DNA of 64,000 nucleotides from Elmis aenea (Eukaryota > Arthropoda > Insecta > Coleoptera > Elmidae). Below, in pieces: positions 46,801-60,222 of this stretch. The stretch's first letter is position 1. Each line of letters starts with the position of its first letter. The notes under the pieces are model-generated. The model was not told where the DNA came from. It ran no database searches and saw only the letters and a list, made by a program, of their open reading frames with translations. The stretch is from assembly GCA_947652605.1 (NCBI GenBank), contig OX393576.1:16890575-16954574 (forward strand). Reading direction: 5' to 3'. Made by a program: the position numbers and the translations under genes.

Positions 46801-46920
46801 TTAAACGTCAGATAGGTCCAGGGTGTCTCAGCTAGAATGTCCCATCCCAATCATTTATATTTAACTGTCAGATAGGTACAGGGTGTCCCAACTAGAACGT
46901 CCCAGCCCAGTAATTTATAT
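46801..46920. repeat. 60-bp tandem duplication with CAGGGTGTCC ends
   Basis: 46,801-46,860 and 46,861-46,920 are direct copies with exactly 60-bp period and several substitutions. Each contains GTCAGATAGG, then CAGGGTGTCTC or CAGGGTGTCCC, then GTCCCA and ATTTATAT. The CAGGGTGTCC string looks like an element end, but no inverted partner is nearby. Confidence 0.8.
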
Positions 46921-47250
46921 ATTTCAAGAGATAGAGTTTGGTGTTTCATACAAAATATTTAATGAGACGCAAGTCCTTTTAAAATATAGGTATTAGATTT
47001 TACCGCTATTCCATTGTTTTTAAGGTATGGAATTTTAAACCTACATTTTTCAGATTTTTATAAGGCACTCCATATTTTCCTGTAGGTCATTTAAAAGCTC
47101 TTATAATTTTCCATCATATGACATGCAACATTCAAAAAAAATTATTATGAGTGTAAACAATTGGCGATCAAAGTAGCCCGTGAACAGAAGGACAAACAAT
47201 CAAAAAGGAATTACAAGTTTTCGATAAACCGTTATTAATTTATATAGGTG

Positions 47251-48329
47251 CAGGTTGTTTCTTAAGTATTCCAAAAAAAAAATCGGAAGGTGATTCCTTA
47301 TCGAAAATTAAGGAGGGGCCTTTCGTATAAAATGCTTTCCTTAGAGGTCTCCTTGCGGAGTTACACCACCCTAAAGGGGAGTGGTAAAATTAGGTTTTTA
47401 TTTTATTTATCAAATTTGGATAAATGTAGAATAATAATATTTGGTAGAGGTTTTATACTTATTAAAAGGTTTCCCATAGTAATAATTTTAATCATCTCCC
47501 ACCTTCACAGGGGGCTCTAAAGTGCGACCCCTGTTGGATTTTTTATCAGAACTTTTTGGTGGGTTTTAATTTTCTAATTTAAATTTTTTAGTTTTAAAGC
47601 TTGGTTTATTTCGATTTTTTGTTTGTTTAGGTTTTCTCGTAAAACCTACAGTTTTTAAGTAAAAAATTAAATAAGTAAACATTAACCATTAAATATGCCA
47701 ATATAAAACGATTCATTTTGGTAGTTGCCATGGTTTTTTTTATGTTCATATTGGGTAGAACTGACGGGCGTTTTAGCGTTGTCGCCTCGTAAACTACAAA
47801 ATGAATTACACCCGTCAATTCTACCCAATATGAACATAAACAAACCATGGCAACCACCAAAATGAATACATAGTTTTATATTGGAATATTTCATGGTTCA
47901 TGTTTAGTTATTTTATTTTTTACTTAAAAACTGTAGGTTTTACGAGAAAAACCAGAGAATAAAAACAATTTCTGAATATACCAAGCTTTAAAACAAATAT
48001 TTTTGAATTGTAAAATTGTAACCCACCAAAAAGTTCTGATAAAAAATTCAACAGAGGTAGCACTTTTCAGCCCCTGTGAAGGTGGGAGACGATTAAAAAT
48101 ATTACTTTGGGAAACCTTTCAATAAGTATAAAACATCTACCAAATGCCGCTTTTCCACACATCTCGAAATTTGAGAAATAAAATAAAAACTTTATTTTAC
48201 CGCTCCCCTTTAGGGGGATGTAACTTCGAAAGGAGACGTCTAAGAAAAAAAATTTATATGAAAGACCCCCTTTAATTTTTTATAAGGAATCACCTGCCGA
48301 ATTTTTTACAAAACTTAAGAAACAGCCTG
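47251..48329. mobile_element. CAGGTTG-ended palindromic element (1.08 kb)
   Basis: CAGGTTGTTTCTTAAG on the left is mirrored by CTTAAGAAACAGCCTG on the right. Arms continue with GGTGATTCCTTAT/ATAAGGAATCACC, GGTCTCCTTGCGGAGTTACA, CCTAAAGGGGAG/CTCCCCTTTAGG and CTCCCACCTTCACAGGGG/CCCCTGTGAAGGTGGGAG, meeting at a centre near 47,785 where ATATTGGGTAGAACTGACGG and its mirror bracket a short loop. The left end has TG in place of TA. It has no TCTCG box, so it is a separate palindrome family. The frames at 47,290-47,894 are arm sequence. Confidence 0.85.
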
Positions 48330-51300
48330 TATATTTATGTCATACCTAATTTTTAAATACATCATTTAGAAGGCCTCATTTTCCAATCAAAGGATATATA
48401 ATTTTGTTTCCTCTCTTTACGATACAAATTAGTCTGTGAAAACAATTAAAATAGGACAAAAAGTAGTAAAACTTAATAAGCAGTCTTTGATAAACTATTA
48501 CTGATAAAAATTATGTACCTACAGATAATAAACAAAAACAAATTAAATATATGTATTAATTTTTAAAAAATTAAATACTTTTCGAAAAAAAAAAACTTAT
48601 GATTTTGTTTTACTATAAATACATTATTTTTATCAGTTTAGAAACTTTAAATTCATTATCAAAATTTTAAATAGTTTAAAATAAAAAAAAATCTTGTATA
48701 AGTTTATTGTCAATTGCCAATTAATAGTAAGTCTTATAATGGCCCATTACAGGATGAATTTTTAATCCTATATATCATAAATACTTTGTAACTTGTAACT
48801 CCAAACATTTTTAAGATCATCAGTCGAATATAATAGACAGACACGGTTGGAACTTTGTTTTATAAATGTTGGTGTTTAGTAAAAATTTACATACAAATAT
48901 GAATAAAGAAAGTGTAATGATATTCACAAACGTAAAATACATTTTTGTTTTGTTTCAAAATTGGGCTCATTAAAAAAGAAAAAGTTAACTAAATAACATG
49001 TGTTGAAGTAAAACCATTTTAAAGATGTAAAAACTGTCTTTACGAAGGCACAATCGGCCGAAAGAATAAGACAAGTAGTAATCTTAACAGCCTCGTGAAC
49101 TGGTTCTTATATTGAAATACTTCAGAAACGCAATTCAGAATCCATGCTGATTACCTGTTTGATTACACCCCAATATCGCATAGTATTTATAGTTGAAGAA
49201 AGTGCTTTTATATCTTGTTCCGCACCCTTTAATTCTTTATAGCGTTTTGTGTCGGATTGCACTTGTTTACTTCGGCGCATAAACGCTGTTATTATGTACC
49301 GGCAACTAAAGCGAGTTGGTTGAAACTTACAATTGGTGATGATCAATTTTTGGGGACTAAAAATAATCTTCTGCGGTTTCTGTAAAATCACTGATCCTTT
49401 ACCGACGAATTTTGTTGTCATAGTTTGATGCACATACTTATAACTCTGTTTGGATTCTAAAATTCTTGTATTCTACAGAGCAGTATTTTGAATCTTACGA
49501 TTTATGCACGGTATTTTTTACAGTTGTAGTTTACCATTGCTTTATAAATCAACAGTATTCCGATGCAAATTTGTTTATAAAGAATGATTTAGTTTGAATA
49601 AACTATTTTTCATTTTTTCCTTTTGTTCTTTTACAATACAATTCGTATTTTAAATAAATATTTGAATAGTTTTATTTTATTGCTTTAGCTATACCAATTT
49701 TTGCGTTATTTATCTCAGTTTAAGAAGACCAATACTGTCTTAACTATTGCTGTACTTAAGTAAAATATTAGCACTGTCCTCTTACAATCTCTTAAAATTA
49801 TCCTCTTCCTTATAATTTAAATAAAGATTAATTTTTTGTAACCTTCTTTTAATTAAAAGTTTATTGTGTGTCGAAATGATTTAAATTAGATTTTCACCAT
49901 TTATTATTGCTATAATCAGCTTTCGTAGGTAATTTTAAAATCGTGCCCAACTAAGCTGTAATAATAAATTAAAAAATTCCATTCGTCTAAATAATTTTAA
50001 ACTCTGATTGATGTTTTAGATACGCGGCTAACCTGCTATCAAAAGCATCAGATCTATCTTTTAATAGTTTAGAAAATATCTAACACGTACATGAATTTAA
50101 ATGCACGATTTTCTGGCAAAAGCTCCAATTATCAACTGTTTGGGGAACGCAATTTGAAGCGATACTGCGTTATGGTGCGTTACATAAAATGACTAAGTTT
50201 TACTATGATTTCGCTTAACGAATCTGAAGTGTTTTTGTATCGTACTGGCTTGGACATTTTTTAATTAACCTTGTTTTAATAAAGAATTTCTTATAGAAAT
50301 GGTGGAACAGTAGATATTCTTGTACCTTTTTGTTATGTGTTATTCACAAATATAATTTCTGTGAATGAAGAGACCAAAGTCTCGAATATCATTTAGCATT
50401 ACTGCAGGAAATTCTGTACAAAGAAGATAATTGATTTTTAATTAAACCTGAATATATTACATAAATAATTACCTACTCAAATCTTGTTTGTCATTTATGG
50501 ATTTAAATTAGTTTAATCAAAAACCTATTTATTTTGTTAAAAATTGCCCTTGATTATTGAAAATTTCTTTCTGTCTTAAAAAAGCTTTAAGTTTGTAAAT
50601 TGTAAGTATCAGATCTAATTTCGTAATTTGTAGTTACTAAATGAGTTAATTTTCTAAGTTCATCATCGTCTCACCAGGACATGTAGGTCGATAAAGGTTT
50701 ATTTCCTGATGACATTTTCTTGAACTTTATCAACAATTAACAGCTATGGCTTATCTAAGATGGAACTCCTTGACAAATTACCTTTAATTTCTTGTTAAAT
50801 TAATTTTTAAGGCAAATATTCAAACCTCATCAACCTCTTATTATTGTAGTAATTCAAAAGTGACTGAATGAATGCTATTTAGCTATTTTAATTGTTCTTA
50901 AGTCTTTACCACTATTACAATTCTTTTCTGTTTGGTTTATTATAAATAAATTTCTTCATTACTGTGCATTTTTAATTTCTTAGCCTATACCGTCTCACAG
51001 TTTCGTGCTGCTTCGCCTATAAATTAACTTTTTTCTTGATGAAATGATTTTTACTAAACAGTTGGATGTTGGAAAACTTCTTCAGAAATTCAAGTTTAAA
51101 AAAATAACAATATACAGGTGATTTATAATTATAAGCCATATAATCTCTAGGTAAGCTGCAATAATTCGCTTAAAATAACCAAACATTTATAAACTAAATA
51201 GTTTTGTTGACTTTTGACGTGTCCAATCAAAAACATTGTTGTTTCTGATTGATATACTAGAAAACATATGCTTTTGTTAATAGGTACTTTATAAGTTGCT

Positions 51301-53925
51301 AGTAAATCTTCGTCAAATTTTTTTTCGGCTGCTATAAAGTCTCTTGTATATAAATTTTTTAATTTCCAAATAAAATTTTGTCTGGTTTGACTCAAAATAA
51401 AAGCCGCACGTTATTATTGTCGTCAAAAGTCTATCCTAGTATATAAAATTTAAAACGAAGGTACATTTTAATAATTAAAATGTGTTTAAGATGACCAAAA
51501 AACATAAAATTTGTTTGGTTTAAGAGAGTTGGCCTAATAATTAAACGTAAACTTTATGAGAAAGTATACACACACCTACAACAAAAACTTATATAGATAG
51601 TTTTGATGTATAAGGTACTAAGGCAACAAAACTGTTCAACTTCTGTTTATTATTTACTGTGTTCAGACGATAATTAATTACAAATATTGGCTGGCGTAGG
51701 AGTTGGTTTTCTTTTAATGTTTACAGACGCCGATAAAGAAGTTAATTATACTGATTTCATGTTGGTACCTCAACGTAGGTATGTGGTGTTGAAGCCAATA
51801 TATCGAAAATTGTAAACAAAAATCTACAAAATGTTACCTACATTATTTCCGATTAAATTATTTACGTGAGCATGTTCGGTTACTCGTCAAGTCGTAAGTT
51901 TCTTAGTTGTTAGTGTCATTTGCATACAATAAATATACGTTATAAATATTAATACGCCGTTGGCGATTCTAACCTGTAGTAATTGGTCTTAAATCCGGCC
52001 ATTAACTATACGCCGTATTATCGCATAGTAAAATGATGCTCTTGTAACATCTTCGCATAGTTATCTATCGAGAAGGCGGCGATAACTGTTCTTTAATCAC
52101 AATATTAATATCGTATACGGCCATTGATTTTATTAAAAAAGGTGTGGGTTTTTGGATATAAAAAAAAAATTGCTTATAGTTTCATGCGGGGTGGCACAAT
52201 ATTTCAAAATATTTCCGACATCTATACGATAAAGATCACAAATTAAAAAGTAATAATTAAATTGAGCTTACTTCATGCGGTAGCATCTTTAACCTTTTTT
52301 GTTTTGTAAAAATTGTAATGATTGCAAAATTTTCAAAAGAAAACATTGCACAGTAAAATATATACACCTATACACACACATAATATAAGTAAGTGTATGT
52401 ATTTCATAAAAACATTCGTTATTTTATTTATTGTACTTTTTTAAATTTAATTTCCTAAACAGTTAAGGTTTAGAAGCTCCTCCACCCTCCACGCTGCTTG
52501 TCAGAAGGAGGAAAATCATAATGACCAAGTAACGCAAAGCTGTGTTACGGACTTCAGAAATGATTAGAAACACAATAATATAAGCCATATTGTAGTTAAA
52601 CTTATAAACGTACATACAATAAAAAACGCTTATATTAGTAAAAGATTTACAAAAGTTATATGCATGCATATCAGTTTACAATAAGCAGAAATTTGATAAT
52701 GTACCTGGAACATCATAACACCTTTTTATTTCCTTTTTTCTAGCAAAACTAAATTATATTTTCAGGTAAAAAGGTGTGGTTAAAATATAGCAACAAAAAC
52801 AAAATTTAACTTTACACTTTAAAACTAGAAAGACTTTTTGGATGTACAAATAAAGCTTATTACCTCTAGAGCAATTTTTTATCTGTGTAAAACAGCTGAA
52901 TACATGTTTCTATTTTGTTTTTCTAACCAAAAAATTAGTTTAAATAAATGAGTAGGTATACGTTTAATGGGAATAAATATTAACTTTATGGTCAAACTTT
53001 TTTGTTGACTTTAACAGCTAACACTATAGGTAAAGGTTAATTTAATATATTTGAAGTTTTTATTCAATCATGTTTAAATTTAAAATGCTGCCTCTTTCTT
53101 TAAGTGTAACGTACTATAGATGATTGTTTACGTTTGATATTTCCTGAGATGGCGTGCAGTTGAAAAAATCCAATAAAAATTGACATAATCGACATCTTGA
53201 AAAAGTTTTGTTCTTTTTTTTTGAAGAAGTGTCGCCTTTATTGGTTATCTTGCAGACTAATAATGTAATAATGCAGTTCTCTCCAATAAGAATCCCAAAA
53301 AGTGAATTTCTTACCTAGATATGTGATGGGTTAAAAACTGTTTATACATTTAATTGGTAGTTCTGGTCTGTCTTGTTCGTGTATGAAACTTTTTTTTAAT
53401 GATATTTTTATAAGTAATTGATACACTATAATTAGCAATAATTTATTGTGGCCAAAAATCATTTTCACGTCAATAAATTACACTTAACAACCATAAATAT
53501 ATTTCATAAAGCATGTAGTTGATGGAAAGTAATATGAAATGGAATCGTGTAATAATTTAATCGTAAGCATCGTTTGAGGGGCACATACAATGTTAGGATA
53601 CTTGGGACCAGTAAACTACTGCTAATGACTCGACCACCCGGTTTTCAGCGTTGAATGGACGCCCCATCGATCATTTGTACACACATAGACTCACGCACGC
53701 TCTTAGGCAATGTTTCATTTACAAATTGCGGCTGATATAAGGAAGGTAAAACAAATAATGGCTTTTAAACTGGGCCAGCTGTGTATGGTCGCGATAAGTT
53801 TGCTCTTCGGGCGAAAAAAGTAATTTTAAAATGTGTCTGAAGAAACTGAACGCAAGCCGATCCTTCTAAACTCTTTTTAAACATTTTTTTAGCTTCAAAA
53901 CAATTTAGAAAAAAATTGTTCCCAT
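48330..53925. other. 5.6-kb stretch with almost no recognisable element
   Basis: No intact repeat or gene in the longest plain stretch of the window. At 51,114 CAGGTGATTTATAATTATAA followed by ATCTCTAGGTAAGC looks like a lone eroded palindrome end; at 48,752 CAGGATGAATTTTTAATCC may be another. Minus-strand frames at 49,122-49,433 (103 codons) and 51,147-51,395 (82 codons) have no domain I recognise and no supporting context, so they are not called as genes. Confidence 0.45.
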
Positions 53926-55357
53926 GAAGGATGGACCAAATTCGTTTCACCTCGTATCTCGGTTACCATAAAAGTTAACGAAAATCTTATATTGGTGTCT
54001 TGGGTTATTTTTTTGAGATACACGCCTGTGTTATTAGATTTTTTAATATCGTTTTCCAATTGGCACCGTACCACATTAAACATTTGTAAAATACAAAAGA
54101 TTACGCGGATTTGCTTAAGTTTTAAAATTTAATTGGATATGCATATGACGTTTAGTTGTTTAATAATTGCAAAAATCACTTGTTTACGAAATTATGGCAA
54201 ACTTTGATTATAAAACTTGCCATTCTCGGTTATTTTTTGCAACAAATTTATAAAATTGTATATTTTTGAAAAGCTAAAAAAAATTTGTTATATGAAGTCA
54301 TGACCTACTATTGATTCCATTTAAAAAAAATACTAGTTTACTACATATCAAAAGTCAAGGCCGTTAAATTTTTTTAAAAATATTTTTAAATTTAAGCATA
54401 AAATGTTTATAAAAAACCAATACAAACAGGTGTGGAATATGCCATATAACTCAGTAAATATCCACTTTGGGTAATAATGTTTTGAATAAAAGTTGTTTGG
54501 TTCTTAGTTTTCCACTAAGTATAAGAAAAATTAAATTTTTTTTCGAATAGCAAAAGCGCAATCAAAAACAAAGATTTTTTTTAAAGGTCGAGATACTCCT
54601 TTATTTTAAATTTTTTCCTCTTTTCAATGATGGGGTCACTTTAAAAATGAAGTTTATTCTAAGAGGGCGGAGAATATCGAAAATTTAAAGATCGTATTAA
54701 TGAGGTCTATTACACCTGAAATGGTTGGGAATGTTATTAACGGGTTTAAAAATCGAGTTTATCATTGCCAAGCTGTAAATGGTTCACAGTTTGAACACTT
54801 ATTGTAGATTTTGTCAAAAAAATTTAGTTCTTACGATGTTTTCGTTAGAAATAAATACTAATCGATTAAAATAATTTTTGCGTTTTTCTCAAAAAGTTGC
54901 TTAAGTAAGGGTACTAAAGTTTTGCATCATTGAAAAAAGAAAAAAAATTTCTATCAAATGAGTATAATTCAATTTATTTTCATCGTGCTTTTGTTATTCA
55001 AAAAAATAGAATTTAAATTTTGTCTTATGGTAGAAAACTAAGTACCAAACAACTTTTTTTCAAAATTTTTTTCCCTAAAGTGGATATTTACTGAGATATA
55101 TAGCATATTCCATTCCTTTTGGACACACTGTATAACATTTAGTTCTATTTTTATAAATAAAGAAGTTACAGTAAATTTTCAAAACCTTTGAAATTTTATT
55201 CTTCGTTTGTAGTGTCAAAGTGGAAAGTGATATAAAAAATCTGATAATACACACGTGTTTATCTCAAACAAATCACCCAAGGAACTGACATCAGATTTTC
55301 GCTAACTTTTTTGGTAACCGAGATACCCCATAAAATATTCGAGTTTGGTTCACCCAG
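53926..55357. mobile_element. CAGGGTG-type palindromic element, family B copy 2
   Basis: The left end is diverged (GAAGGATGGACCAAATTCG) but is followed by ATCTCGGTTACC; the right end is GGTAACCGAGATACCCCATA ... GGTTCACCCAG with TA. CGAGA at 55,319 sits in the usual box position. The interior matches family B copy 1 (GACGTTTAGTTGTTTAATAA; CTTGTTTACGAAATTATGGC). Another palindrome (54,427-55,130) is inserted in it. The minus-strand frames at 53,765-54,083 overlap the left arm and are not genes. Confidence 0.8.
54427..55130. mobile_element. Palindromic element nested in family B copy 2 (704 bp)
   Basis: The right end, inward, reads CAGTGTGTCCAAAAGGAATG then GAATATGC. The left end reads CAGGTGTGGAATATGCC, the same with about 11 bp deleted. 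Mirrored landmarks: CTCAGTAAATATCCACTTTG against AAAGTGGATATTTACTGAGA, and GGTTCTTAGTTTTCCACTA against TAGAAAACTAAGTACC. The right end abuts TATA. No coding sequence or TCTCG box. Confidence 0.8.
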
Positions 55358-57246
55358 TACGTATTAAAATGATTAATTGGCACCATTTAAAGTTGGAAGG
55401 TTTGTGACACTTAAGGAGCTTTATAATATGTTGCTTTTGTCTTTTGTTCGTCATCTTTCATAACAATTTAGATTTTATTTGGAAAAAAAATCCGAAGTCG
55501 ACCGATAATACCCCTGTGTGGAGATAATCTAATCAAGATTTGAACTTCCTGTAGACGTTTTCGATGTCACTAAACATTTATTTCTTTTGTAGTTTGCAAA
55601 ATATAAATGCCATACATTTTTCTCATGCGCGATTTGTTTTTGTATATTTTCAAATAGCTTCTTTTTTTTGAATGTAGGTAATATGCGTCTTGCGTCTGTT
55701 TACGTTTAACATGATACCCAAACGGTTGGAAGGTGGAAACACAGACAAATTAATGGACTAGTAACTATTTCAATTAAATGCAGTAAGGAGTTTGTTATTA
55801 GTGACTTAGTGAGAAAAACTAGAAAAATGTGTGTGGTAGTTACATTCTCAAAAAAATACCAACAGCAGAGAACGAAAATATTTTTGAATTAGATGATCCC
55901 CAGATGTTAATAATTTTCTATCTCTGTGTTATAATAAATAACACTTAATTGGTTTCAAAACAAGACGGAATTAAAAAATTGTGAACCAAAGTGACTATTG
56001 GTTCGTGCCCAGCACTTGGTTTGTTTAAACAAATCAAATAAATTATTTTCTGGAACACTTTTATGCGAAAATATTAACATTTTCTGTACCTCAGAAAGAA
56101 CATTTAAAATTAAAAAATTCAAGTCACCCTTTCTCACATATGCATCTTAAATCCGACAGGAAAGTTTTCATATATCAACGAAACCGTAAATTTTTTACAG
56201 TGCTGCAACTTGTTAGATTAAATCGAGAGTCCATTAATTATTTTTATAACATTTAATCGTTAAAGTATCGTGTGCATCTTTTCAATTTAGCGTTTTTAAA
56301 GATCGCGTAGCTGCGTGTGAAGACTGGTGTTTAATAAATATTGTTTTTAATTCATGCTTCTGCCCTGGTTAATCGTACGTACTTAAACAAGTACAATTAC
56401 ATGGTATCTCCTAATCAACATGCATATTGTATAAATTAATTGCTAATTTACCACCTAGAAGGCTTATGAAACCTACAATTATGTTAAAATTTATTATTAT
56501 ATAAGGTAGTTCACGCATGGGGTAGCTTAGGTGCAATCAATATGAGATCCATCAAGTGTATTTCAACAATGAATGCTAGTTTATTTTTCCTGTCACTATT
56601 GACTGAAACAGGACATCAAAATTAATAGTAATACACTTTTATTCGTGGAAATTATGATGTAAAAAAGCTTTAGATTTTAGTATGTCTAGACAAATCCGAC
56701 ATAAAATGTACAACACAAGTCAGTTTCGCAGCGATGAAGTGGTATTTAATTGAAAAACAGTTATTTTTTCAATAAATGGAGGAAGATGATAGATTTTTCT
56801 CATCTCAGAAAAAAGATAAATTGACACGATTTTAAACACCAACGAGTTTGAATTTTAAAATTTTTAATATTAATAATTTCTACTTTACTTATAATTGTCA
56901 TATTTAGGTGCAGAAACCAATGTTAATCTTTGTATTACAATGAAATATCATGTAAAATATGGTATGGTTCAATTTGATCCCTTTTTATTCTAATTATATG
57001 ATATATCTGGCAACTACACAATAAAAATCCAGTATCAGTCGTTCGTGATCATAAGCTGTTTCTAAAGTTCATGACTGTTCTAACGTATCGTTCCCTTATT
57101 TTGTGATTTTGATTGGATGATTTATTTAGAGTTTATTGAATTTGAAATCGATTTTTTTTTAAATAATATGCAGGATTTAAATGATCCAATATTAAATGTT
57201 TGGATTTAATTTCCGGTTAATTCAATAGACATCATTACCATTGCTC
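55358..57246. other. AT-rich non-coding DNA, nothing recognised
   Basis: No repeat pair or coding signal is visible. Confidence 0.45.
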
Positions 57247-57690
57247 TAATAGTTATTTACGTAACAAGACCGGAAAGTGGTACGTTACTGGACGAGTAGT
57301 GAGTTCTTGGACGAGAGCCGTGGGCGAGTCCTGAAAGCATACGAGTCGTAAAGACACTTTACGGGTATGTTACGTACAATATTTTTTCTGCGCCCGCCAC
57401 TGACACCAAAATCACTATCATCACCATCCATAAATAAACAATAACTTAACAAACTGCAGGTGAAAATGCGCTTAGAGGTATAAGGACGCTTTTTTTGACA
57501 GCGCAAATCAACAAAATAACTCATAACCATGGCAACCAGCTACTTTCCGTCCTAGGCTGGTAAAGACAACTCATTACCATGGCAACCAGATACTTTCTGG
57601 CCTAGGCCAGTAAAGATGTATTTTCCAGTCTAAAAATTGATCGAAAACAACAGATTTTCTAGACGGACTCAGAAAAAGAACAATATTTTA
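57247..57690 (-). repeat. Dispersed repeat R1, copy B (reverse)
   Basis: The reverse complement matches 29,195-29,616 end to end. On the minus strand the two internal direct units read CTTTACTGGCCTAGGCCAGA...GGTTGCCATGGTAATGAG and CTTTACCAGCCTAGGACGGA...GGTTGCCATGGTTATGAG, followed by the conserved short frame and CCGGTCTTGTTACGTAAATA. Because two distant copies share the same start and end points, this is a mobile or duplicated unit of about 430 bp. Confidence 0.8.
57285..57530 (-). CDS. Short open frame in dispersed repeat R1, copy B
   Basis: An 81-codon frame. It opens earlier than copy A (MVMSYFVDLRC...), but the shared part starts at LLSYCLFMDGDDSDFGV and continues GGRRKNIVRN and later YAFRTRPRL. 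The best candidate start is the internal methionine of MDGDDSDFGV, since the upstream residues are not conserved between copies. No known family is recognised and there is no signal peptide or membrane segment. A 5' fragment of a longer gene, or a non-coding repeat with a chance frame, are both possible. Confidence 0.3.
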   Translation of the reverse strand: MVMSYFVDLRCQKKRPYTSKRIFTCSLLSYCLFMDGDDSDFGVSGGRRKNIVRNIPVKCLYDSYAFRTRPRLSSKNSLLVQ

Positions 57691-60222
57691 TCATTTCTCG
57701 CTTTTTGTAAATATGTCCATCAGAAAATTAATTATGGTATGTTTATAGTCGAGACAGGATTATCACTAGATAAGAATAAATTGTATTAATTTTTAGGTTT
57801 TCAAGATTTGTAGCTATTATATAAAAAAATATTTAAAAGCCTCTCGTAAAGATATTGTCACCGCATTAAACTTCTTAACAATTTATAAGTTAATCTGTCT
57901 GTGCATATTGTCAGAAACTAAATCGTAATTTTATTCGTCTATACAGTAAAAAAAATTATCTTGTCACTAAAAATTCGTTATAAACTAAACATAAAATTAA
58001 AAGTTTTTTATTTCGTATGTTATAGTCTTTCAGTGTAAAACAACGAGCATTTTAAATACAAAATGAAACAATAACGTGGACATTGATTTTACATAAATAA
58101 ATCAAAATAAACAGTTTATAATTACTTAATTAATTTATATTGTATATGTAAAACAGAGCATAAAAATTAATTTATTACTGGTATAAAAAAAAATAAAGTG
58201 CTACTAGAAAGGATCAACGTGTGTGCTTGGTCCATGTGGACTAGTTTGTACTTCAGCGCTTTGATGTCGGTGGCTCCTGTTGCGGCAATACTACGAAGTA
58301 GAAAGACCGGCTAAAGTATAAAAGAGCCATCTACACTGTACTAGGCGAACTTTGTAAACTGACTGAAAATGGTGGGGACGATTCACGTTTGGAGTGGGAA
58401 TGGGTAGGGGAAATTGGTACGTAGGGATAAACGGGGAGGTGTTTACTACAAGCATGGGTAGCACGAGGCAATATGTAGTAATGCTAACGATTACTACCGT
58501 TTTATGGTTTAATAATTATTGTAATGGTCTTTAAACCCGTAAAATGTTAGATTTGTTATGCTAAACTTCCGCATACATTTTTGCTTCATTTTTTAAAAAA
58601 CATTTTACAGGTAATTTAGCCCGTCTTTGTGCCTAAGATTAAAATAAATCGATTAAAATAATTTATGTATTGTATTAATCATGGTATTAAAATATTTTAG
58701 CGGCCAAATTTTCGCATAACTTATAGGGTTTAGTAACCCATAATAATTTTTTGTTAATTTATACGTATTTAAGAGTAAACACACGTTTTTTTACTTCTAC
58801 GTGAAGTCAAAATATTTTTTTAATGAAAACTATGAATGTAGTGTTAATAAAATTGATCAACCTTAATAATTAACTTTGATTTTTTTAAATTGTTTTTATA
58901 TTCATTATTTAGTCAATACCTAAGTGTAATAAAGGTAACAAAATTATAAGTATCTTTTTTAAATATGACAATCTTGGTGAAATAAAATGTGTGTGTACAA
59001 AATGAACAAAAAATAACTCGAAAAACCACAATAACTGCGAATCTTACATTTTAGATGTAAAGAACTATGATATGAAAGAATATAAACTTGTAGATTAAAC
59101 TTACGTTCGGAAAAATAGTTATATGACAAATAAGAAAGATATTGGCGTTTAAACTAAACTTATGGACGCTAAACTTTGCTTAATGTATGTTCGACACTTA
59201 ACAAGCCATGTGTTTAACAACCATAATTTTTTAGTAATTGGTATAAGTAAAAACAACTTAATTAAAACGTGACTAATTAGGCTAAATAACGTTATCAGCC
59301 AAAGCTTACAAAATGTAAATTTTTATCGTGTCAGTTTGATTTTATTGAACGAAATGCAACATAAAAATGGCTTTTTAATACAGCAACTCACTCACCTGCT
59401 TTCATAATTCTTCTTAATGCTGCGTTCGGTTAACACGAACATATAATTGACAGTATATGGACGATTTTGTTGAAAGAATCGTCTATAAGACTTAATTATG
59501 ATTACAGTTGAAGTTTATTATTAACATGTAAAGTTACTTTTCACACGCGTGGATATTAATTACAGCAACACCTGGACGTCAGGTGATATCAAACATTTAG
59601 TAAATAAAACACGCTAAATGTTTTAAGACCTGATCTGAACGGTTAAAGTATTTTGAATCTAGCTATAAATTTGATTTAACATGGACAGACTTCAAGTCTG
59701 AAAACATATCCAGTTTCTGCGTTTATTATTTATGGTTGTAATGATCCACTTTGGACCAAACGAAGAGAATTTCAGTTCCTAACAACGTTGTGTTAGAAGA
59801 TATAAATATTTTCTGGACGTTTTGTAGACTTGAAGAGATCGCTTCTTAATGGGATAAAAATCAAAACTTTAAATTTTAAAAACATTTTTAATTAAATTTT
59901 GATCTAATTTTTTAATTTTGTTTACAGTGAAAGGAAATAATATATTTTTTGTGTATAGCTATACTGTTCACCAATCCAAAAAATCAATAAAAAGTGAAGA
60001 GGTTTTTATATATATTTTTTGTTTAAGATTTTTTATTTTTATTATTTTAAGATAAACTGTTATGAATAGAAAATTAAAAAGTTTTATGAGAGAATAGGTG
60101 AACATGATTCTGTAAAATAATAATAAATCAGTCATTATTTTTGTACTTTTTGAGTTATTTTTTGCATCAACTAGTCACAAGTAAAAATCACAATCTTAAA
60201 TTAGTTTGTTTTTATGACACGC
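57691..60222. other. AT-rich spacer with a GC-richer promoter-like patch
   Basis: 58,200-58,470 is clearly less AT-rich than the rest, which shows no repeats or coding signal. The promoter-like match in it is listed separately. Confidence 0.4.
58315..58372 (+). promoter_or_regulatory. Weak candidate core promoter (TATAAAAG)
   Basis: TATAAAAG at 58,317-58,324 is followed about 30 bp on by GTACTAGG and, at 58,369, by an ATG in the context GAAAATGGTG. The frame from this ATG stops after 12 codons, so it would need a spliced short first exon to matter. This is a sequence match only. Confidence 0.2.

Noticed and set aside
49122..49433. 103-codon minus-strand frame (KQVQSDTKRYKELKG...) as a gene
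   Set aside because: Somewhat protein-like composition at its C-terminal half, but no family recognised, no promoter or splice evidence, and no second copy.
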